50,061 nt of DNA from Lacticaseibacillus hulanensis (GTDB taxonomy: Bacteria; Bacillota; Bacilli; Lactobacillales; Lactobacillaceae), in assembly GCF_004010095.1 (NCBI RefSeq), contig NZ_RRYD01000020.1:1-50061 (forward strand). Reading direction: 5' to 3'. Shown here piece by piece: positions 34,453-42,971 of this stretch (within the stretch, counting starts at the first letter, position 1; each line of letters opens with the position of its first letter). The position numbers were made by a program, and so were the translations under genes. Below the pieces are notes generated by a model that was not told where the DNA came from, did no database searches, and saw only the letters and a list, made by a program, of their open reading frames with translations.

Positions 34453-34495
34453 ACTCGCAGTGAGGCAATGGTGTTCTCACTGCGAGTTTTTTTGG
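34453..34495 (+). terminator. Terminator of the ade unit
   Basis: ACTCGCAGTGAG and CTCACTGCGAGT form a perfect stem, followed by seven Ts on the plus strand. It abuts the stop codon of the converging gene. Confidence 0.85.
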
Positions 34496-34496
34496 A

Positions 34497-35846
34497 TTAG
34501 TGTGCAATCGAGAAGTGACGGTACTGTTCGGCGCGCAGGTAGTTCTGAACGCCGATGATATCTTGGGCGTCGGGTGCCTGGTCCCTAACCAGTTCAACTA
34601 AATCGTTGCGGACGAAAATGATGGCGCCACGCGTATCGTGCAGCTCGCTGATTGGTTCGGTGGTCACGGAGAAGTTTTTCGTTCCGCGCTGTTGCAGCTG
34701 GTTTTGCAGGATGCGGGCCCCCATCGCGGGCGACCCCATGCCGGCGGTCCCGGTGACGATGATGTGGAGCGCGCCGTTGTTTTTGGCCGCTAGATCAGTC
34801 GTCCTTTGTTTCAGCTCGACCGATACGTGCGGCATCAGTGCGGCGGCGACGGCAAAGGAAACGATGGTCGATGCGGCCACACCAGCCAGCACCCCGAGGT
34901 AACTGTGCAGACTTGGCGGAGTGAGGAGCAGAATCGAAATAATCGAACCAGGCGCGGGGTCTGCGCGCAACCCAATGTCCAGGAGGTTGAACGTGAATGT
35001 CCCCGTCACGCCCCCGGCAATTACCGCCAGGAACATGGTTGGGTGTTTCAGAACGTAGGGGAAGTAGATTTCGTGTATCCCACCGAGAAAATGAATCACA
35101 ATTGCGGCGGGTGCTGAGCGCTTCGGCGTGCCGCTACCGAAAATTGCATACGCCATTAGGATGCCGAGCCCCGGTCCGGGGTTGGTTTCAATCAAGAATA
35201 AGATTGACTGTCCGAGGTGTGCGGCCTGCTCCTTGCCCAAGGGGTTGAGCAGGCCGTGATTGATGGCGTTGTTCAGGAACAAGACCTTGGCCGGCTCAAC
35301 GATGACGTTGGCCAGGGGGATGAGGTGAATGTTAATTAGCCAGTTGGCGGCGAGGGCCAGTGCGGTGCTCATCCAGGAAATGATGGGCGCCAGGCCGAAG
35401 TACGCAACAAGGCTCATGCCGATGCCCAAGAAGCCGGCAGAGAAGTTGTTGACGATGAGTTCGAAGCCCTGGCGCACGTGCCGCCGGAATTCCTCATCCA
35501 TGTAGTGCGTTATCCAACCAGATAGCGGTCCAATAATCATCGCACCCAGAAGTGTCAGGTCCTGCATGGCGGTGATGAGACCAAGGGTAGCGATGCTGGC
35601 GACCAGCCCGCCACGCTGACCACCCGTCATTTTGCCTCCGGTGTAGCCGATCATGATTGGCAGAAGGTAGTGCCCCAAGTTGGTGACGAGGGTAGCTAGG
35701 TCAGTGTTTGGGAACCAGCCGGTTTTACCGAACATGGACAGCATCAGGCCCCACGCAATGAAGGCCCCAATGTTGGGCATGACCATGTCACTTAAGGCGT
35801 CGCCCACTGCGATAATGTGGCGCCGAAATCGTGCGTTTTTTTGCAT
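34497..35846 (-). CDS. PTS mannitol permease MtlA-like IICB lacking the IIB cysteine
   Basis: Protein of 449 residues. Residues 1-340 are the membrane IIC domain with MtlA hallmarks NPGPGLGILMAY and FLGGIHEIYFPYVL. The C-terminal 100 residues align with the MtlA IIB domain, but the phospho-acceptor site CDAGMGSSAMGA reads GTAGMGSPAMGA: Cys is Gly and the next Asp is Thr. It therefore cannot take phosphate at the usual site. No IIA, mtlD or mtlR is near. It lies 34 bp after an EAL gene in the same orientation. AAGGAGG sits 22 bp upstream of the ATG with a CCCC/GGGG mini-hairpin in between. Possible roles: facilitator, sensor or relic. Confidence 0.85.
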   Translation of the reverse strand: MQKNARFRRHIIAVGDALSDMVMPNIGAFIAWGLMLSMFGKTGWFPNTDLATLVTNLGHYLLPIMIGYTGGKMTGGQRGGLVASIATLGLITAMQDLTLLGAMIIGPLSGWITHYMDEEFRRHVRQGFELIVNNFSAGFLGIGMSLVAYFGLAPIISWMSTALALAANWLINIHLIPLANVIVEPAKVLFLNNAINHGLLNPLGKEQAAHLGQSILFLIETNPGPGLGILMAYAIFGSGTPKRSAPAAIVIHFLGGIHEIYFPYVLKHPTMFLAVIAGGVTGTFTFNLLDIGLRADPAPGSIISILLLTPPSLHSYLGVLAGVAASTIVSFAVAAALMPHVSVELKQRTTDLAAKNNGALHIIVTGTAGMGSPAMGARILQNQLQQRGTKNFSVTTEPISELHDTRGAIIFVRNDLVELVRDQAPDAQDIIGVQNYLRAEQYRHFSIAH

Positions 35847-35880
35847 TCAGGCCCCCAAGTGGGGTTCACCTCCTTAGTGG

Positions 35881-36546
35881 TCACACTTGGCTCTTAATCT
35901 GAATCAGGTGTGGACGGGCGTAGTAATACCCCTGAACAATCTCAGCATGATAATTAGCTGCAACTTTCAGGTCAGTTTCAGTCTCAAACCCCTCAATTAC
36001 GAAAAACACGTTGTTAATTTCGGCCTGCTCACGCCAGAATTGCAGTTGTGGACTGACCAGGGTGGCGAAATCACGCTTGTTGTGGTAATTCTGCAGGGCA
36101 AATTTGTACTCCATGACGTAAGGGGACATTGCCTGCACGAGGTCGATTTGGTTCGCGCCGGTGCCGACATCATCGAGGCACACCCATAAATCCTGCAGCT
36201 TGTACGCGGATGCGGCATCGATTAGCTGCGTGATTGTTGCGCCGGCGGGCCGTTCGGTCAGTTCCACCACGATTTGCATGTCGGAACAGACACGTTGCGC
36301 CCGACCAAGTTCTTCTATATAAGAGGAATCAATAAACTCCGGCTGGTCTAGGTTAATCGACACCAGCTGGACACCCGTGGGCAGAGCCTCAATGGTGGCG
36401 ATGAGCAGGTCGGCGAATTCTTGCGCGGTGAACTTACCGAAGTCCTTGGGGAAACGCCACTGACCGTCGGTATATTCGCGCAGGAATAATTCATATCCAA
36501 TTAGTTCACGTTCCGAATATTTATCCTGTCCCCAGAACCGAATCAT
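35881..36546 (-). CDS. Stand-alone cytoplasmic EAL-domain protein
   Basis: Protein of 221 residues consisting of an EAL domain without membrane segments. Catalytic positions are kept: YELFLREY (EAL replaced by ELF), SINLD, VVELTERP, LDDVGTGAN, YKFALQ, VIEGFETE, VQGYYYARP. GGGGGG lies nine bases before the ATG. It is upstream of, and probably co-transcribed with, the cysteine-less MtlA-like permease. The KF-A/G-L/M substitution for the usual KID is shared with the other two EAL proteins of the window, pointing to a common subfamily. Confidence 0.88.
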   Translation of the reverse strand: MIRFWGQDKYSERELIGYELFLREYTDGQWRFPKDFGKFTAQEFADLLIATIEALPTGVQLVSINLDQPEFIDSSYIEELGRAQRVCSDMQIVVELTERPAGATITQLIDAASAYKLQDLWVCLDDVGTGANQIDLVQAMSPYVMEYKFALQNYHNKRDFATLVSPQLQFWREQAEINNVFFVIEGFETETDLKVAANYHAEIVQGYYYARPHLIQIKSQV

Positions 36547-36943
36547 AGCGAATTCCCCCCTTTACGTAAGCTATTCACAAGTAAATATACAATAGAATGA
36601 GGCGAAAAGCGATTGGGTTTTGTCACGTATTATTGTTCTCGAAGCGATAAGATAACAGCATAGATATACGAACACGGCACGGTATCCGTTGTTGGCCTCA
36701 GTTAGATAATTGTTATATGATTATGCCCAATGAAAATATATTTGTTGGTGACCGCACAATTTGTCTATTTTGCAAAAAGCCGAACATTTGCCGGGGATTA
36801 AGGCACACTGATGGGGTTCATGATCCTAGCACGAAGCGGACTTGCACAACGACAACGGACGTTATTGATTAAAAGTAAGCAACTGTCATGCATTTCACCC
36901 AGAATAGGCTTAGAATGATACCAACAGGAAGGACGGTGGGCAC
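36547..36943. other. Intergenic region upstream of GNAT gene
   Basis: About 400 bp, AT-rich at its left end. It contains a possible 51-codon cysteine-rich ORF (listed separately) and the presumed divergent promoters of the EAL and GNAT genes, which I could not fix. Confidence 0.4.
36717..36872 (+). CDS. Possible 51-residue cysteine-containing protein
   Basis: Short frame encoding MIMPNENIFVGDRTICLFCK and continuing KPNICRGLRHTDG to a Thr-rich end. Cys spacing CxxC-x5-C plus a later Cys resembles a small zinc-binding knuckle. There is no good ribosome site, only AT-rich sequence, so it may be non-coding or a relic. I do not recognise it. Confidence 0.25.
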   Translation: MIMPNENIFVGDRTICLFCKKPNICRGLRHTDGVHDPSTKRTCTTTTDVID

Positions 36944-37516
36944 ATGTCACTGAAGGTGGAACTGTTAAAGCACCAGGAAATCACAACACAGCGGCTGTTG
37001 CTGCGACCGGTGCGTTTGGCGGATGCCGAAGATTTTTACCGGATTGGTAGCGACCCCGAGAATAATCGGTTCACCATCCATTACCCCAATATGGACGCGA
37101 CACTGGACGGTATGGCGGATTACTGGATGGGTGACCCCCTCGGTAAGTACGCCGTTGTGCTGCGCAAGACGAATCAGTTTGCGGGTGCGGTGGAAGTGCA
37201 CCTGGATGAGAAGAATCGGAAGGCCGAAATCGGCTATTTGATCACCAGAAGATTCTGGGGCAATGGTTACGCGCCGGAAGCTGCGGCCGCGCTGCTGGAT
37301 TTGTGCTTCAACGTCTTGAATCTGAATCGGGTTGAAGCGATGTATGATTCCCGGAACCACAACTCGGGGCGTGTGCTGGAGAAGCTCGGCATGCACATCG
37401 AAGGCCGGCTGCGCAATGACCGGATGGATGGCGACGTGGCGGTTACCAGCGTCGTCGCCGCGATTACCGCCGATGAATATGCGCAGAAGCAAGCAACGGC
37501 AAACGCAACATACTAA
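36944..37516 (+). CDS. GNAT-family N-acetyltransferase (RimJ/RimL type)
   Basis: Acetyl-CoA-dependent acetyltransferase of 190 residues. It starts with the family pattern ITTQRLLLRPVRLADAEDFY, has the acetyl-CoA loop RRFWGNGYAPEAAAALLD and the following LNRVEAMYDSRNHNSGRVLEKLGM. This branch acetylates protein N termini or small amines; the substrate here is unknown. The ATG follows GGAAGGACGGTGGG. The glutathione peroxidase gene starts 18 bp later, so they form a two-gene operon. Confidence 0.9.
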   Translation: MSLKVELLKHQEITTQRLLLRPVRLADAEDFYRIGSDPENNRFTIHYPNMDATLDGMADYWMGDPLGKYAVVLRKTNQFAGAVEVHLDEKNRKAEIGYLITRRFWGNGYAPEAAAALLDLCFNVLNLNRVEAMYDSRNHNSGRVLEKLGMHIEGRLRNDRMDGDVAVTSVVAAITADEYAQKQATANATY

Positions 37517-37534
37517 CCTGAGGAGGTAGTAGTG

Positions 37535-38005
37535 ATGACAGATTCGATTTATGATTTCACTTTAACCGAAATGAGTGGCAAGCCAATCTCACTAGCTGAT
37601 TACCGCGGGCAGGTGCTGTTAATTGTGAACACCGCCAGCAAGTGTGGCCTGGCACCACAGCTAACGGGGCTCGAAGACTTGTACCAGCGTTACGGCAAGG
37701 ACGGCCTGGTGGTTATCGGCACGCCGTCAAATCAGTTTCACCAGGAGCTAAAGGACGGCGAGGACACGGTCGAGTACTGCCAGGTGCACTTCGGCGTGAC
37801 GTTCCCACTGACCCAGTTGATGCACCTGAACGGTAAGGAGACGCACCCGCTGTGGCAGTTCCTGAAGCAGTCAACGAATAGTGGCGCCATCAAGTGGAAT
37901 TACACCAAGTTCCTCGTCGGCCGTGATGGTACGGTCCTGAAGCGATTTGCCCCAGTGACAACGCCGGAAAAAATTGAACCAGCAATCCAGGATGCACTGA
38001 AGTAA
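37535..38005 (+). CDS. Glutathione peroxidase-family thiol peroxidase
   Basis: Protein of 156 residues of the GPx/BsaA family, using Cys not Sec: NTASKCGLAPQLTGLEDLY holds the peroxidatic Cys (near residue 36), TPSNQFHQE the Gln-bearing loop, and KWNYTKFLVGRDG the Trp motif. Such enzymes reduce peroxides, usually with thioredoxin in bacteria. ATG 37535 is preferred over GTG 37532 by spacing to AGGAGG (37521-37526). A terminator follows at 38017. Confidence 0.92.
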   Translation: MTDSIYDFTLTEMSGKPISLADYRGQVLLIVNTASKCGLAPQLTGLEDLYQRYGKDGLVVIGTPSNQFHQELKDGEDTVEYCQVHFGVTFPLTQLMHLNGKETHPLWQFLKQSTNSGAIKWNYTKFLVGRDGTVLKRFAPVTTPEKIEPAIQDALK

Positions 38006-38016
38006 GTTGAGCAATG

Positions 38017-38046
38017 TCAGGTAGAGATGCCTGGCGTTTTTTTGTG
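38017..38046 (+). terminator. Terminator after glutathione peroxidase gene
   Basis: GTCAGGTA and TGCCTGGC pair around a four-base loop (two wobble pairs), followed by seven Ts. Confidence 0.8.
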
Positions 38047-38140
38047 CGGCGATTTCAGCGGTAGTGCAGGATTTGCTCCTGCCGGGGAAAATGGCGGACT
38101 ACGCTTAACGTGAACAAAATTCACTGAAAGCCAGAAAAGT

Positions 38141-38234
38141 TTCATAGTATTCACCAAATCCCATAACCGCGGGCTTTGCCGGCCTTACGCGCTTTTGGGC
38201 GGCTTGCCGGAGCCGGTGCTCAATGGGTACTATG
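38141..38234 (+). ncRNA. Structured leader upstream of amino acid permease
   Basis: CATAGTA (38141-38147) pairs with TACTATG near 38228, and CCCAT with the adjoining ATGGG, closing a domain of about 90 bases. Inside are complementary GC-rich blocks (CCGGC with GCCGG, ACCG with CGGT). It is not a T-box and I cannot match it to a lysine or other known riboswitch. No terminator follows before the start codon 80 bp downstream. Confidence 0.35.
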
Positions 38235-38313
38235 TAAAGTAACGAATCAAAAACGACAAAAAGTGGGGATTTGCTGCAGAGTTATTGCAGGGGAGCCCAG
38301 ATTGGAGCAACAC

Positions 38314-39705
38314 ATGGCAAGTAAGCAGAACGCGGACGGCACCAAACGTGAATTAACCAAACGGCACGTACAGATGATTGCGCTTGGCGGCACGATTGGG
38401 ACGGGGTTGTTCCTCGGTGCCAGCAATTCCATCATGAAGACTGGACCGTCGATTCTGCTGGTTTACGGAATTCTTGGTGCTATCTTCTTTCTCATGATGC
38501 GGGCGATTGGTGAGCTCATGTACCACGACCCAGAAAAGCACACGTTCATTTCCTTCATTAAAAAGTACCTAGGCCCGCAGGTTGGCTATTTTGCGGGGTG
38601 GACGTACTGGCTGGGCATTATTTTCGTGGCCATGGCGGAACTAACCGCAGTCTCCAAGTACGTCCAATTCTGGTTCCCGAGCTGGCACACGTGGACAATT
38701 CAGTTATGCGTGCTCGCGATTCTGGTTTCGATTAACTTGATTGCCGTCGGGTTGTTTGGCGAAGCGGAGTTCTGGTTTGCAATGATCAAGGTTACGGCCA
38801 TTGTCGTCATGATTATCGTTGGGCTGGCAATGGTGTTCATGAATTTCAAAACGCCGATTGGCCACGCCAGCTTTGGTAACATTACGAACCACCTGTCAAT
38901 GTTCCCGAACGGCTTTGCGAGTTTCGTCGCCGCTTTCCCGATGGTCTTCTTTGCGTTCCAGGGGATGGAATTCATTGGTATCACTACTAGTGAAACCCAG
39001 AATCCGCGCAAAGTGTTGCCAAAAGTCATTAACGAAATCATTTACCGGGTGCTGATTTTCTACATTGGGGCAATCGTTGTCATCATGGCGATTTATCCAT
39101 GGAACAGCCTCGATCCGACCCAGAGCCCGTTCGTGCAGGTGTTCCAGCTTGCGGGACTCAAGGCCGCGGCGGCGGTAATCAACTTCGTGGTGCTTACCGC
39201 TGCGGCATCCGCGCTGAACTCCTACATGTATTCTGCTGGGCGCCATTTTTACCAGCTGGCACTCGACTCACCCAACAGCAAGTTCATGCAGCGATTCCAC
39301 AAGATTAGCCGCACAGGGGTACCGGCGCGTGGCATTCTGTTCTCCGCTGCACTGGTACTTATCGGCCCAATCCTGAACGCGCTCCCGCAAATTAGCAATG
39401 CTTTTACGTTCATTACCAGTGTTTCAAGTGACCTCTACATCATTGTTTACCTGCTGACAATGCTAGCACACCGGAAATACCGTCAGTCTGCTGATTTTGA
39501 CCCCCAAGGTTTCCTGATGCCGGGCTACAAGTTCACCAGTCCACTGGTAATCGGGTTCTTTGCGGCAATCTACCTGAGTCTTTTTATTACCGGAGACGGG
39601 GTATTGCCGGCAATTGGTGGCCTCGTGTGGACCGTCGGGTTTACCGGTATCATTGCGCTGGTGACCAAAAATAAGGCAAGTAGTGTCCCAACGGATATCA
39701 ATTAA
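38314..39705 (+). CDS. Amino acid permease, AAT family
   Basis: APC-superfamily transporter of 463 residues with twelve predicted helices. The first helix carries MIALGGTIGTGLFLGAS, the third MRAIGELMYHDPEKHTFISF, and helix 6-8 regions have FFAFQGMEFIGITTSETQNP, all typical of the AAT group (LysP, AnsP, aromatic and proline permeases). The specific amino acid is not determined. ATG 38314, with TTGGAG seven bases upstream, is chosen rather than the frame start at 38176, which would translate the structured leader. Confidence 0.92.
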   Translation: MASKQNADGTKRELTKRHVQMIALGGTIGTGLFLGASNSIMKTGPSILLVYGILGAIFFLMMRAIGELMYHDPEKHTFISFIKKYLGPQVGYFAGWTYWLGIIFVAMAELTAVSKYVQFWFPSWHTWTIQLCVLAILVSINLIAVGLFGEAEFWFAMIKVTAIVVMIIVGLAMVFMNFKTPIGHASFGNITNHLSMFPNGFASFVAAFPMVFFAFQGMEFIGITTSETQNPRKVLPKVINEIIYRVLIFYIGAIVVIMAIYPWNSLDPTQSPFVQVFQLAGLKAAAAVINFVVLTAAASALNSYMYSAGRHFYQLALDSPNSKFMQRFHKISRTGVPARGILFSAALVLIGPILNALPQISNAFTFITSVSSDLYIIVYLLTMLAHRKYRQSADFDPQGFLMPGYKFTSPLVIGFFAAIYLSLFITGDGVLPAIGGLVWTVGFTGIIALVTKNKASSVPTDIN

Positions 39706-39750
39706 AAAAAGCGTGATTCACAAACGAAAAGTTTGCGAATCACGCTTTTT
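39706..39750. terminator. Shared terminator, permease and clpL
   Basis: AAAAAGCGTGATTC and GAATCACGCTTTTT form a near-perfect stem with inner CAAAC/GTTTG; A and T runs on both sides make it bidirectional for the converging genes. Confidence 0.9.
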
Positions 39751-39752
39751 AA

Positions 39753-41860
39753 CTATGCAGCACTAATCTCAATTTTACCGTCAACCAGTTCGGCCTTTAA
39801 CTTCTTCACGTCTAGGTGGTCGAGGTAGAAGTCGGTGACACGGTCACGGATTTCGCGTTCGATGACGCGGCGCAGTGGGCGGGCACCCATGGCCTCGTCG
39901 TAACCTTGCTCGATTAGCCATGCCTTCGCGTCATCACTGACGGTGAGGGTGATGTCCTTTTTCGCCAGCGTCTTGTTGACGTCTGCCAGCAGTAAGTCGA
40001 CAATCTTGCCCAAATCGTCCTTAGTCAGGTGACTGAATTCCACAATCCCGTTGAACCGGTTGAGGAATTCTGGACGGAAGTAAGGGGCGAGCCGCTTCAT
40101 CAAGTCGATGTCCGCTTCCTTCTTGCCGGTGAGGGCTTCATTACCGAAACCAGCATTGGAGGTGGCGATGACAACCGTGTTCTTGAAGTTGACCACGTTG
40201 CCCTGGCCGTCAGTCAGGCGGCCGTCGTCCAGCACTTGCAGTAAGAGGGTGAGCACTTGCGGATCGGCTTTTTCAATTTCGTCCAGCAGTACGATGGAGT
40301 ACGGATTGCGGCGAACGCGTTCCGTTAAGGTGTTGCTATTGTCATCGTAGCCGACATAACCCGCAGTGGTCCCAATCAGCTTGGAAACGGCGGTACGGTC
40401 ACTGTATTCGGACATGTCGAGGCGAATGATGGCGTCCTTGCTGCCGAATAGGTCTAAGGCTAATTGCTTGGCCAGTTCGGTCTTCCCGACCCCGGTTGGG
40501 CCGACGAACAGGAAGCTACCGATTGGCCGGTTACCTTCATCAAAGCCGGCACGGTTCCGGCGAATGGCCCGGGCCACCATGTTGACCGCCTCGTCTTGGC
40601 CAATGACCTTGCCCTTAAGGCGATCACCAATGCCCTTGAGGTGTTCGATGTCACTAGCACCGAGCTGTGCTACTGGGATACCAGTGAGCCGTTCGACTGC
40701 CTGGGCGACGTCATCCTTGGTGGCAACAACATCGTCCTTGGTGTTACTTGCGCTTTGGAGTTTTTCTTCGGCCGCGGCGATGTCTTTCTTCAGCGCGGCA
40801 GCTTTTTCAAAGTCCTCGGCCTTTGCCGCTTCGTCCTTGGCCTTATTCAAATCCTTGATGCGATTCTCTAGGGAACCTTGTCCTCGGCTGGGTGCTTTGC
40901 GGCAAGGTGGGCGGCCGTCATGTCCAGCAGGTCAATGGCCTTGTCGGGCAAACTACGCTGCGGGATGTACTGAACGGAGTAATCAACCGCGGCGTGCAGT
41001 ACCTCATCGGGTAACTGAACGTGGTGGTGCTGTTCGTAGAGCTTGCGGACGCCTTGCAAAATCTTGAAGGTGTCATCTGGCGTTGGCTCGTTAACCGTTA
41101 CGTCGTTGAACCGCCGTGCGAGGGCAGCGTTCTTCATGATGGTGTTCCGGTATTCATCTTGGGTTGTCGCCCCGATAACGGTTATTTCACCGCGGGACAG
41201 GGCGGGCTTGATGATGTCAGCGAGTCCCTTGCCACCGTCCTCGCCGCCGGTACTACCAACGCCAAGAATCTGGTGAATTTCGTCGAAGAACAAGATGACG
41301 TTCCCGGCCGCCTTAACTTCCTTGATTAAATTCTGAATGTTCTGCTCGAAGGACCCACGGTATTGGGTGCCTGCTTCGAGGTTAGAGAGGTCGATGCTGT
41401 AAATCTGCTTGTCGCGGATTGCTTCGGGGACCTTGCCAGCAACAATATCCTGCGCAAGGCCTTCCACAATCGCGGTCTTCCCAACGCCGGCGTCACCAAC
41501 CAAAATTGGGTTGTTCTTGGTCCGGCGACTAAGAATCTCGGCCGTCTCCTGAATCTCGTGCTCCCGGCCAATCACGGGATCGAGCATACCGGCTTTCGCT
41601 TCGGCCGTCAGATTCCGGCCCAGCTTCTCCAGGATGCCGCCTTTTTTGACGGCAGCTTCACCGGTTGACTGGACGGGGATTTCACTGGCGCTATCATCGG
41701 GCAGCTTACCCGTAGCGCGGTACTGCGAGAACTGTTCTGGGGTCATTTCGTGGCCATTAACGCTGTAACGCGCGGTGCCATCGCTGCCCATGTGCCGAAG
41801 AACCTGATTGAAGAAATCATCCATGTCGTTGTTAAAAAATCCGTCTGAAAACTGAGCCAT
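39753..41860 (-). pseudogene. clpL: ClpL ATPase, frameshifted
   Basis: HSP100 chaperone of the ClpL type, about 700 residues if intact. The first part (ATG 41860 to 40868) has a ClpL-like short N domain ([13 protein letters not shown]), Walker [16 protein letters not shown] and Walker [10 protein letters not shown]. The second part has the middle region, [15 protein letters not shown] and [11 protein letters not shown]. Near 40870-40880 the frame breaks: AAG GTT CCC TAG, whereas one extra base would give D-K-V-S-L-E-N-R and continue. A single-base deletion or sequencing error explains it. A strong AAGGAGG and a perfect CIRCE site precede the gene. Confidence 0.88.
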
Positions 41861-41893
41861 ATTCTGTAACCTCCTTAGGGTAAATAGGCTAAC

Positions 41894-41926
41894 AAAAAAG
41901 CGTCGACAAGAACCGTCAACGCTTTG
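41894..41926 (-). promoter_or_regulatory. Terminator-like hairpin in clpL 5' leader
   Basis: In the clpL mRNA sense AAGCGTTGAC and GTCGACGCTT pair around a six-base loop, followed by six Ts: an intrinsic terminator about 75 bases after the promoter and before the start codon. An upstream TCAACG segment could pair with CGTTGA of the 5' arm, giving a possible antiterminator. Confidence 0.6.
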
Positions 41927-41996
41927 AGCTAGTCTATTTACTTGCTTGACTAACGAAAAACGTTGAGCCAATTGATTGTTCTTGTTTACATAATGT

Positions 41997-42037
41997 ATAG
42001 TAACACGATTTTAGCACTCGTGCAAGTAGAGTGCTAA
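41997..42037 (-). promoter_or_regulatory. clpL promoter with perfect CIRCE operator
   Basis: TTGCAC (42020-42025), 17-nt spacer, TACTAT (41997-42002) on the minus strand. TTAGCACTC-N9-GAGTGCTAA (42011-42037) is the exact CIRCE consensus bound by HrcA and overlaps the -35, so clpL should be repressed by HrcA and induced by heat. No CtsR box is seen here. Confidence 0.95.
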
Positions 42038-42201
42038 TTTTCGAAGCGATTCCCTGTTAATTCTCGGAGCAATCTGTGCTAACCGTGTTTCTGCCTCCAT
42101 TTTATTCCCCAGGAAATAAATGTCGAAGGTTGTGGCGGTGAACTTTGCCCTAAAAATGTTAATGCTACACCTCGTTGCTCGCTTTTCTGGCGCAGTTTGT
42201 G

Positions 42202-42216
42202 TACATTATCAATGTA
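42202..42216 (+). promoter_or_regulatory. Dyad operator upstream of XRE/ABC operon
   Basis: TACATT-ATC-AATGTA is a perfect 6-bp inverted repeat about 85 bp before the regulator start; it could be the regulator's own operator. Confidence 0.35.
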
Positions 42217-42301
42217 AGCGAAAACAAAAATATTTATACCACGTCCGCACCGTTCCGACGTAAAATCGACGGTTGGTATTCAATAAACGGGAGTGAGATT
42301 C

Positions 42302-42937
42302 ATGCAACTTGGTGACCGACTACGCGCGATTCGGCGTGATAACTTATTAACGCAAAAGGATATTGCCGACGAACTGCACGTCAGTCGCCAAACTGTGTCC
42401 GGCTGGGAAACGGGGCGTAGTTATCCAGATATTACGAGCCTGATTACGTTAGCGGAGACGTACCACCTGTCGCTGGACGAAATGCTCCGTGAAGATGAGG
42501 CGGCCACCGCGAACTTGGTGAAGCAGGATCAGCAGCGGCGAGAAGCACGGACGGTTTACTTGTCCGCTTTTACGGTCGACATTGTGCTCTTTCTGCTTGC
42601 AATATTGCACGCGCTCAGAGTGCCGGGATCTCGTTTTAGTCCCCAAGTGTCGCTGGTGTTATCTGCTGCGATTCTTGCCAACCTATTTTCTGTGGGCCCC
42701 AGTTACCGGCGCTATCGGCTGTTAACTAGCAAGCGGGTGGACCGTACTATGTCCCTGGGCAATCTCGCGTTAAGCATTGGTCTTATTGTCATCGTGTTGA
42801 TTCTTATCTACGGTGTGCGCGGATTTTGTCCCGAATTTATCGGTGCTTTGATTGGTGGGCTGGGCGGCCTCGGCTGGTCCATTGTTTACAGGCGGCTAAA
42901 GTATGGACCGATGCGAATGACGTGGAATATATGGTAA
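42302..42937 (+). CDS. Membrane-anchored XRE-family regulator
   Basis: Protein of 211 residues: an Xre helix-turn-helix in residues 1-62 (LRAIRRDNLLTQKDIADELH, SRQTVSGWETGRSYPDI), then a C-terminal half with about four hydrophobic helices (residues 87-200). DNA-binding proteins of this design usually regulate the adjacent transporter. ATG 42302 with GGGAG eight bases upstream is preferred over GTG 42293. It is 34 bp upstream of the ABC exporter genes and likely co-transcribed. Confidence 0.87.
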   Translation: MQLGDRLRAIRRDNLLTQKDIADELHVSRQTVSGWETGRSYPDITSLITLAETYHLSLDEMLREDEAATANLVKQDQQRREARTVYLSAFTVDIVLFLLAILHALRVPGSRFSPQVSLVLSAAILANLFSVGPSYRRYRLLTSKRVDRTMSLGNLALSIGLIVIVLILIYGVRGFCPEFIGALIGGLGGLGWSIVYRRLKYGPMRMTWNIW

Positions 42938-42971
42938 GTGGTGACATGCACCGCAATGATGGAGGACGAAA

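Noticed and set aside
38176-38313. Longer N terminus for the amino acid permease
   Set aside because: The added residues come from the structured leader; ATG 38314 has proper ribosome-site spacing and gives a normal family start.
40868-40882. Programmed -1 frameshift in clpL
   Set aside because: GGTTCCC does not fit the usual X-XXY-YYZ slippery pattern well and re-pairing in the P site would be mismatched; a one-base deletion is simpler.
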